Both the position numbers and the translations under genes were made by a program. DNA of 64,000 bases from Carya illinoinensis (taxonomy: Eukaryota > Streptophyta > Magnoliopsida > Fagales > Juglandaceae): positions 29,183,501 to 29,247,500 of the forward strand of contig NC_056757.1 of assembly GCF_018687715.1 (NCBI RefSeq). The letters are read 5' to 3'. Positions 56,423-64,000 of the stretch are shown here, piece by piece. Position 1 is the first letter of the stretch; each line of letters opens with the position of its first letter. The notes below the pieces were generated by a model, which did not search any database, had not been told where the DNA came from, and was given only the letters and a program-made list of their open reading frames with translations.

Positions 56423-57120
56423 CCATGTTTTGTGTGTGGTAGAGTAGATCACCTCGTCCAAGAGTGTCTCACATTTACTGAGATGAGAGGAACGTATGAG
56501 GAACTATATAATGTCTTAGGTATGTACAATAAGTCTTTTACACCTTTCTCTGATACTTATAATCCAGGATGACGCAATCACCCAAATTTTAGCGGAAATT
56601 TTGAAAACAAGCCTTCTGCACAACCCGCTAGATCATATCCTGCACCATATCATGCACCTTCATCTTCTAAGAGTCCTTTAGAAGATACTATGCATGCTTT
56701 TATTGAGGCACATGGTAAGACTAACCAAAAATTTGAATATTTGATTACGTAGGTTGTTGAAGAAAATAAAGAGATAAAGAATCATATATCCAAATTGATG
56801 AGCTCCTTGAGTGTGAATGAGTTATGTAAGTTCATTTCTCAAGTTCAGTCCGCATCCCATGGTCAACACATAGCGCAAGAGAATTTGAAAAATGTGAATG
56901 TCATTGTGATATGAAATGGTAAGTCATTACACATCCCAACAATGAACAAATCAGAAGATGTGGAAAAGAATTAAGATAGTAGTGATGTCGAGCTGTCCAA
57001 GGAATTTAAGGTGACAAAGAGTCCTATTAAGGTACCATTCTCTCAAACTTTAAAATTAAGTAAGCGAACTCTGGATCCTAATAATGAAATCTTAGAGAAC
57101 TCTGGATCAATCTTCCTTTT
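56423..57120 (+). pseudogene. Athila-like gag remnant with zinc knuckle
   Basis: PCFVCGRVDHLVQEC is a CX2CX4HX4C knuckle, followed by YNVLGMYNKSFTPFSDTYNP and an SSSKSPLEDTMHAFIEAHGK segment typical of the gag-protease linker. It lies almost directly behind the leader, so the capsid part has been deleted. In-frame stops. Confidence 0.75.
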
Positions 57121-57609
57121 TTGCATGTGATTAAACAAGTTCCTACTTATGCAAAAATTTTCAAGGATTTGTATATAGTTAAGAGGAAACACCATGTGCT
57201 GAAAACAACATTCTTAACAGAGCAAGTTAGTGCTTTAATTGAACAGTGGATTCCTCCTCCTAAGTACAAGGATCCTGGTTATTCAATCATTACATGTAGC
57301 ATTGAAAATCATGAGTTTGGGCAAACTTTGCTAGATTTAGAAGCTAGCTTGAATTTAATGCCATATTCTATTTATTTGCAGTTAGGGTTAGGAGAAATCA
57401 AACCAACCACTGTAGTATTACAATTGGCTAACTGTTTAGTCAAAGTACCTCAGAGTGTGGTAGAGAATGTTCTAATTCAAATTAACAAATTTTATTATCC
57501 TGCTGATTTCCTAATTCTTGACACTAGCTCTGTTGTTGATACTACTTCTAAAATTCATTTGATTTTAGGTACGACTTTCCTTGTCACAGATAATGTTCTT
57601 ATTAATTGA
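57121..57609 (+). pseudogene. Athila-like protease region
   Basis: An open stretch reading HVIKQVPTYAKIFKDLYIV, VSALIEQWIPPPKYKDPGYS and TLLDLEASLNLMPYSIYLQL. The active site, normally LDLGASVNLLP, has Gly replaced by Glu (DLEAS). KVPQSVVENVLIQINKFYYP follows. One of the longest surviving frames of the element. Confidence 0.85.
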
Positions 57610-57959
57610 AGGAATTGACTCAAGAAGCTGTATTTTGGGAATATGACTCTTGAGATGAATATTTTCCATATTACAAAACAGGTAGAAGATGATGACGACG
57701 GCCACAGGACATACATGATTGACTCATTAATGGATAGGGGAGTTTCTTTAGCTCATGATTGTGATACCCCTGAGTATTTTCTTATTAATTCTGAATTTGA
57801 TTCTATCAGTAATACATCTGATGTCATTGATATTTGTACTATTTTCTATAGAACTCAAGATTATGGCACTTGGACATGGCAACTAAAGTTTGAAGAGTTG
57901 CCTGAGAAAAGTGAAAAACAAATTCTTTCAAGTGTGGAAGTCTCTGCCTAGGGTTTAAA

Positions 57960-58830
57960 GCATGCTTTCCTTGGTCCAGATGATATTTTTCCTATTATTA
58001 TCTCATTTGAATTATCTAAGTCTCAAGGTGAGAAATTAATTCAAACCCTAAGTGAATATAAGTTAGCCTTATGTTGGAACATTGCTTATATAAAATGTGT
58101 TTGTCCCCTATTCTGTTCTCATAAAATTAATTTGGAGGAAGGAACTAGCTTTCGTATAGACCCCTAGCGTAGGCTTAATCCCACTATGAAAGAAGTGGTG
58201 AAGAACGAGCTGTTGAAACTATTAAATGCAGGAATCATATATCCTATTTCTGATAATAAGTGAGTAAGTCCTACACAGGTTATTCCTAAAAAGTCAGGTG
58301 TTATTGTAGTGAAGAATGATTTAGGAGAGTTAGTCCCTACAAAACTTGTGATTGGGTGGTGGATGTGCATTGATTACAAAAAATTAAATGCTACCACCTG
58401 GAAAAAACCATTTTCCTCCTTTTTATTAATCAAGTTCTTGAGCATGTGGCTAGTCAACATTTCTATTGTTTCTTGAATAGTTATTCTGGTTATTATCAAA
58501 TTGAAATTACATTAGAAGACCAGAATAAAATCACTTTCACTTATCCTTTTGGTACTTATGTTTTTTGTAGAATATCATTTAGATTGTGTAATGCACCTGC
58601 TACTTTTCAATGATGCATGAAGAGCATTTTTAGTGACATGATTGAAAATTGTATGGAAGTTCTTATAAATGACTTGACTATTTTTTTATCTTCTTTTGAT
58701 GCATGCTTATTAAATTTAGAGAGAGTGTTGACTCATTGTGAGGAGAAGAAATTGGTTTTAAATTGAAAAAAATGTCACTTTATGGTACCTTTAGATATTG
58801 TCTTAAGGCATATTATTTCTTCTAGGAGGA
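57960..58830 (+). pseudogene. Athila-like reverse transcriptase remnant
   Basis: Reads QTLSEYKLALCWNIAYIK, HKINLEEGTSFRIDP, VVKNELLKLLNAGIIYPISD, VSPTQVIPKKSGVIVV and MCIDYKKLNATTWKKPF. The catalytic YxDD position reads VLINDLTIF, so an active-site Asp is lost. Many stops and frameshifts. Confidence 0.85.
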
Positions 58831-59532
58831 TAGAGGTAGATTAATCTAAAATTGAATTAATCTCTAAGTTGCCTACACATAGAATTATAAAGGATGTGAG
58901 ATCATTTCCTGGTCATACAGGCTTTTATAAGAGGTTCATACAAAATTTTTTCTTTATATCTAGACCACTATGTGACCTTCTAACTAAAGATGTCTCATTT
59001 GAGTGGACACAAGTTTGTTAAGAGACTTTTAAAACTCTAATTGGCAAGCTTATCTCAGCATCCGTAGTGCAGCCACCTGATTAGACTTTACTTTTTGATA
59101 TCATTTGTGATGCTAGTAATTTTGCTGTAGGCGCTGTTCTTGGACAGCGAAAGGAGAGGAAGCCTTTTGTCATTTCCTATATTAGTAGAACTCTCAATAT
59201 GGCTCAAATGAATTACTCCACCACTTAAAAAGAGTTGCTAGCTGTAGTGTTTGTTTTGAATAAGTTTCTTGCTTAGTTAATTGGTTATCATATTCTTATT
59301 TTCACAGATTATGTAGCCCTTAAGTACATTTTTACAAAGAAGGATGGTAAGACGTGATTAATATGGTGGATTTTACTTTTGTAGGAATTTGACATTACCA
59401 TCAAAGACAATAAAGGAGTGGAAAATATAGTGGCTGACCATCTCTCAATGCTCACATTTGAGGACACCTCTAGCCACCTGCCAATCAGGAATGATTTTCT
59501 CGATGAGCATTTACTTTATATTACTTCTTTGC
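58830..59532 (+). pseudogene. Athila-like RNase H remnant
   Basis: Includes RHIISSRRIEVD, PGHTGFYKRFIQNF and ISRPLCDLL, then LLFDIICDASNFAVGAVLGQ, PFVISYISRTLNMAQMNYS, ELLAVVFVLNKF, and NIVADHLSMLTFEDTSSHLP with FLDEHLLYI. Interrupted at 59532 by a hAT-type insertion. Confidence 0.85.
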
Positions 59533-60488
59533 TAGGGCTGCAAACGAACCGAATCAAGTCGAATTCGAGCAGGGGGTTAAGAGCTCGTTTAGCATATATA
59601 TCCGCTCGAACTCGACTCGAGCTCGAAAAATATTGAAAATTTCTGATCGAGCTCAGCTCATATAAAATAAATGATGATTGAACTCGACTCGAACTCGAGT
59701 AGTTCGACTCGAGCTCGGTTAAAATCTGATCCACAATTTTATTTTTGGTTGGCTGACGCACAAATGAAATTTTATTTATTTATTTATAAATAAATGAGAT
59801 TATTTCTTTTAATCAATTTTAACTAGATATCAATGTAACATTGATTCATTGTCACTTTCCAATATATATGGCATCAAGAATGCCTAATATATTAAAGTCA
59901 TTTAAAAAATTACATAATTAAACTATTAATTTAATATTAAATATTCGATTATCATTGATATAATATTAAATATGGCCAAATAATTAAAATATGATTAGTT
60001 AAGAAAGTGTCGCAATCAATTAGAGTTGTTTATTTTTATAAAATTTTTATATTTGACTCAATAATTCTTTTATGAACTAGATAAATTCTTATTGTAAAAT
60101 AATAAAATATGTTACTTATACATAAACTTAAAATAACAACATATATTATTTTATATATATTACTTATACAAAGTATAAAAAATAATATACATAGCATATA
60201 AAATATATATAATAAAAGAATACATGTAAGTATATATGTAAATATATATACATATAAATATTACGAGTATTGTGACGAGTTCAAAACGAGTCGAATCGAG
60301 TTTATACGAATATTGTTCACGAGCCTAAACCGAATCGAGTCGAGATTATAAGAGTTTTGATCGTTTAATATTCGAACCAATATTAATGTTCACGAACAAC
60401 TCATTTATTAAATGAACCGAGTTCGAGTCGAGTTTATACGAGTCAATCTCGAATTGTTCACGAGCAGCTCTGTTCATTTGTAGCCCTA
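59533..60488. mobile_element. hAT-type element inserted in gypsy pol (956 bp)
   Basis: Ends TAGGGCTGCAAACGAACC and, in reverse complement, TAGGGCTACAAATGAACAG. The 8-base target duplication is TTCTTTGC (59525-59532) and TTCTCTGC (60489-60496), one mismatch. Both subterminal zones are dense in CGAGTCGAG and CTCGAACTCG words in both orientations, the centre is AT-rich, and there is no transposase. Non-autonomous. Confidence 0.9.
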
Positions 60489-60496
60489 TTCTCTGC

Positions 60497-60751
60497 CATG
60501 GTTTGCTCATATTGTAAATTATTTGGCAACAGATGACATACCGGTGGATTGGAGCATTCAAGACAAGAGGAAGTTCACGTTTGAGGTACGTAATTTCTAT
60601 TTGGGCGACTATTTTCTTTTTAAATACTGCCCTGATCAAATTTTAAGGCGTTGCATCCCTAATGAAGAGATTGCTAGTGTTTTGAAATTTTGTCACTCCC
60701 AAGATTGTGGAGGCCACTTTTCAATGAAGAAAATCAATGTAAAAATTCTGC
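60497..60751 (+). pseudogene. Athila-like integrase zinc-binding part
   Basis: Continues the gypsy frame after the first hAT insertion: NYLATDDIPVDWS, KRKFTFEVRNFYLGDYFLFK, CIPNEEIASVLKFCHSQDCG, GHFSMKKI. Stops at the second hAT insertion at 60752. Confidence 0.85.
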
Positions 60752-61404
60752 TAGGGGTGTCACCTGCACCATACGGTGCGAGATAGTCCCCTCCACACAC
60801 GCCTCCTCGTATGGTGCGGGGGTGGAGTTTTCCCATTCGTCCCCCACCCCCTCATCTCCGCACCCCGCCGTGCCCCATTTCATTTTTACTTTAAATATGA
60901 ATTACATTTTATTATATTTAAAAATTATTTCTAGATCTATAAGTGATAAAAAAAATATATTTTTAGATCCAAATTGTAAATTTAAATTTTACAAATATGA
61001 CTATAATTTAAAAATTATGTAATTTTTAAATTTTCTAGTGCATATTTTATGCAAGTTGTAGTTTAGTAGGTTTAAAATATATAGTTTTTAAATTTACTAA
61101 CGCATACTTTATAAACAAATGTAACAAATTGTAATATATATTTATATATACACAATTTGTAAAATATAAAGATATATTTATATTTATATCTATAAATATA
61201 TATTTATGTTTTTGTATATATATGAATATTTATATATATATAGAATATATATATATAGGGGGCGGGGTGGGGTTGGGCCCTCCTTGCCCCCCGCCCCCAC
61301 TAGGGGGACTAAATCATGTAGGGCTGGGGCATGCGGGGTGGTGTTGCTCGCCTTGCCATGCAGGGGCAAGGTAGAGGGGTCCGAAGCCCTATTGTCCATC
61401 CCGA
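60752..61404. mobile_element. hAT-like element inserted in gypsy integrase (653 bp)
   Basis: Flanked by a perfect 8-base duplication AATTCTGC (60744-60751 and 61405-61412). Left end TAGGGGTGTCACC; right end, in reverse complement, TCGGGATGGACA, a weak match. Both ends are GC-rich ('gcgggg', 'ccccgcc') around an AT-rich core. No transposase; the long frames at 61206-61834 only cross its GC-rich end. Confidence 0.85.
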
Positions 61405-61412
61405 AATTCTGC

Positions 61413-62450
61413 AGTGTGGATTTTATTGGCTCACCTTGTTTAAGGATGCAAATATCTATTGTCAATCATATAAAAAGTGTCAAAAGTTAAGAATTATGTC
61501 CCGTCGTAATATGATACATTTGAACCCAATTTTAGTGATTGAAATATTTGATTGTTGGGGCATTGATTATATGAGACCATTTCCTCATTCTTTTATATAT
61601 CAGTATATTATTGTGGCAGTAGATTATGTGTCAAAATGGGTAAAGGCAGCAGCTTGCAGGAGCAATAATAATAAGACGGTAATTAAATTTGTCAAAGAAA
61701 ATGTATTATCTCGATTTGGTACACCATGCGCTATCATTAGTGATAGGAGTACACATTTTTGCAACCATTCTTTTGAGGTTTTGATGAAAAAATATAGAGT
61801 AGTACATAAAATCTTTACTGCTTACCACCCCTAGACAAATGGACAAATAGAACTTGCAAATAGGAAAATTATGCAAATTTTAGGGAAAAAAAGTCAACCC
61901 GGATCGCAAAAATTAGTTTTTGATACCAGGTGATGCGCTTTGGGCCTACCTACAACTTCCAAAACTCCTTTAGGCATGTCACCTTATAAGTTTGTTTTTG
62001 AAAAATCTTGCCACTTGCCTGTGGAGATCGAGCATCGAACTTATTGGGCCATCAAGCATTTCAATTTTAACATGGGAGAAGCAAGTATGCTTAAAAAATT
62101 TCAGTTGACCAAGTTAAAGGAGTTGAGAAATTATGCTTATGAGATCTCTAGAATCTATAAGGCTAAAATAAAAGCGTTTCATGATAAAAATATTTTGAAA
62201 AAAATGTTTAAGCCTAATGATCTAGTGTTCTTTATAATTCTAGACTCCATAAGCATTTAGGAAAATTTCGGTCTAGGTGGATCGACCATTTTGTAGTGAA
62301 GAATATTTTTGCAAATGGGGTAGTAGAAATAAAGAATCTTAAGGATGATCGGATCTTTAAAATAAATAGTCAACACCTTAAAGTATTAATTGATAGGCAA
62401 GTTTCGAAAGTGAAAGATATTATACTTGTGGATCTGGTCTATCAACCTTG
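61413..62450 (+). pseudogene. Athila-like integrase core remnant
   Basis: Resumes after the second insertion: ILQCGFYWLTLFKDANIYCQ and SYKKCQKL, then IFDCWGIDYMRPFPHSF (first Asp), VAVDYVSKWVKAAA, RFGTPCAIISDRSTHFCN (second Asp), TNGQIELANRKI (Glu). So DDE residues survive, though stops and a frameshift (61832-61940) break it. LPTTSKTPLGMSPYKFVFEK and HLPVEIEHRTYWAIKHFNF complete the C-terminal part. Confidence 0.85.
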
Positions 62451-62548
62451 AGCACACCACACATGCATGTTTTTCTTTATCTGTTTTCTTTATTTTGTTT
62501 TATTTTTGTTTTCTCTTTTTTTTTTCTTTTCCTTTTTGTTCGTTATTG

Positions 62549-62579
<31 letters not shown>

Positions 62580-64000
62580 ATATTAGTTTTATTTTGTCAT
62601 TTCAGGTTACCATCTTTTATATTTAGCGAACTATTCACGTCACTCATCAGGTATATTCTACCATTTTTAACTACTCTCCATTCAATTTTGTTTATTAACT
62701 ATTGAGGATAATGTTTCATTTAAGTGAAGAGGTGGTGGTGCAAATTCAATATTTAAAATTCTTGTTGGAACTCTATGGCATATTTTCATATGTCAAAATT
62801 TTTTTTTTTTTGGCATCACACGTGCATCATTTTTATATGTGTATTCATTCTCATTCATAGCCATCTTCGTGAATTCACCAAACTCACTATAATCAGTTTT
62901 TGCTGAAACATTCACAGAACCCCTAATGCACTAATCCAAACTTTGCGGTAAGATGATGGTTTGATACATGTAACTAGAGAACTCTTTTGCTTAAGTATTC
63001 AATGAGTTTGGAGAGGATTGAAAGTCTACAAATGCAGTAAATTGTGATAAGCATTTATTGATCTATTGAATTTGAACTTCTTTTGAGAATATCATTACAT
63101 GGTTTGTGATAATATGACGGATATACATGGGATACGACGAAGGTCAACTTAGGATCAACGTTTGAGCCTTTGAAGCTAACCATTTCCATCATAGATCCCT
63201 AATAGCCAACTTTGATCCAATAAACACATGTAACTTTTTCTTTTCTTATGCTCATATCATCCATGCCTCTCCACATTTAAGTGTAGCCTATATACTGATT
63301 TTTCTATTATTTTTACTTCCAAGTGTATATTAGGTGTGGAATTTATATTTTTTTTCTTTTGTTTTATCATTTTCAATTATTATTAAAAAAAAAATGAGAA
63401 GAGTACAAGTTGCAAAGTGTTCAATTTAGTGAGTTTCGAAGGCCAAAAAAAAAAAAAAAGTCAAGATAGGATAGAAATGGCAAGAACACCAAAGTGGCTT
63501 GTGTTTGATCTATTGAATTGAGCACTTCTTTTTCAATATCAAATTGTTGAAAAAAAAAAATAGAAGAGGAAGAAGAAGGAAAAGTATTATTATTCAATGA
63601 TCTGAAAAGTTACAGAGTATATCAAGTGAGAAGTGTGTTTTACTGAGATATTTAATAAGATTCCCTTTATATGTACTTGGAAATTTTTTAATCATTTTTA
63701 TCTTTTTTTTCCATATAGCCCCGAATCCAAATCACATTACAATCTTTTGTGTTGATCATTCTGATCTTAAGTAAGTTTTTAGAAAAAGTGGCAGGAGTCT
63801 AATTTGTTAGTGTTCCTATCACAACATCAATGTTTGATTGCTGTTTATATATAATGGCCTAATTCCACATGAGAGTGTGTGCACATCCACTTTCAACTTT
63901 ATAGAGAGAATTCTCACACGAAACACTTTTCTACCCGTGAATTATGGAGTTGAACTTTTCACTTAAATGTTCTTGACGTTGCATGTGTCAGGGCTTCTGG
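62451..64000 (+). other. 3' region of the Athila-like element, to the window edge
   Basis: A T-rich tract (62550-62578) is followed by 'gaggataatgtttcatttaa' and 'gtgaagaggtggtgg' (62704-62741), which resembles the purine-rich 3' end of such elements. Beyond it is AT-rich sequence with A and T runs, and no gene. The 3' LTR was not identified. Confidence 0.45.
62550..62578. repeat. Poly(T) tract
   Basis: A run of about 29 T. Confidence 0.95.

Larger units (their letters stand above)
56386..64000 (+). mobile_element. Athila-like Ty3/gypsy retrotransposon with two hAT insertions
   Basis: The leader TTTTGGCATCGTTGCCAGCG at 56389 is a mutated form of the common TTGGCGCCGTTGCCGGGGA. Most of gag is deleted. 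A zinc knuckle (56423), protease (57.1-57.6 kb), reverse transcriptase (58.0-58.8 kb), RNase H (58.8-59.5 kb) and integrase (60.5-62.4 kb) follow. Two hAT-type elements interrupt pol (59533-60488 and 60752-61404). Sequence after 62450 looks like the element's 3' region and continues past the window; the 3' LTR is not seen. Confidence 0.8.

Noticed and set aside
61206..61490. Glycine/proline-rich frames over the GC-rich end of the hAT element
   Set aside because: They cross a transposon end into integrase sequence and have no family resemblance.
62426..62705. Frames rich in Phe/Leu after integrase, possible envelope-like gene
   Set aside because: They are translations of T-rich sequence and a poly(T) run, without any envelope-like features.
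1..64000. CRISPR arrays, rRNA, tRNA genes, bacterial-type operons
   Set aside because: Looked for by eye; nothing of the kind is visible, and the sequence is clearly plant nuclear DNA.

Overview
This 64 kb window is plant nuclear DNA. It has very AT-rich intergenic sequence, plant Ty1/copia and Ty3/gypsy elements, CACTA, hAT and PIF/Harbinger-type elements, and plant gene families (OCTOPUS-like, RING-H2). A short AT-rich repeat with ends like 'GTTTGGAT..GAGATGAGAT' recurs at least eight times. From memory such repeats are abundant in Juglandaceae, so a Fagales tree such as Juglans or Carya is my guess. That placement is inference and I could not test it.

I see only three intact protein genes. 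An OCTOPUS-like (DUF740-type) gene lies at 2.2-3.4 kb on +. Two RING-H2 E3 ligase paralogues lie on -, at 15.2-15.7 kb and 33.1-33.6 kb. They share domain layout and a C-terminal TWWLR ending, so they look like a local duplicate pair now 17 kb apart. A small ORF at 4.86 kb and a conserved-looking exon at 8.6-9.1 kb are doubtful fragments.

Layout. 0-5.8 kb: gene space. 5.8-8.6 kb: GC-rich then GT-rich sequence without genes, carrying a solo copia LTR with a perfect 5-bp target duplication. 9.6-14.9 kb: a segmental duplication whose two copies each gained a different small DNA transposon, with a CACTA end between them. 15.1-16.0 kb: first RING gene. 16.1-23.1 kb: a roughly 3 kb tandem duplication whose second unit is split by a decayed Ty3/gypsy element. 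24.6-30.9 kb: an LTR-complete Ty3/gypsy element on -, which carries an opposite-strand gene remnant next to its 3' LTR and sits inside an older miniature element. 31-39.7 kb: miniature elements, second RING gene, AT-rich filler. 39.7-40.6 kb: Harbinger-like element with a GC-rich interior. 41.2-46.9 kb: decayed copia element with an unexplained 2.9 kb core. 48-55 kb: SINE candidate, copia fragments and a long Tekay/Del-like LTR. 55.6-64 kb: Athila-like Ty3/gypsy element broken by two hAT-type insertions, running off the right edge.

The genes do not form a pathway. The window is mainly a record of transposition, nesting and local duplication. I did not find a new functional system; the most useful observations are the nested insertions with visible target duplications and the reciprocal insertions in the duplicated blocks.
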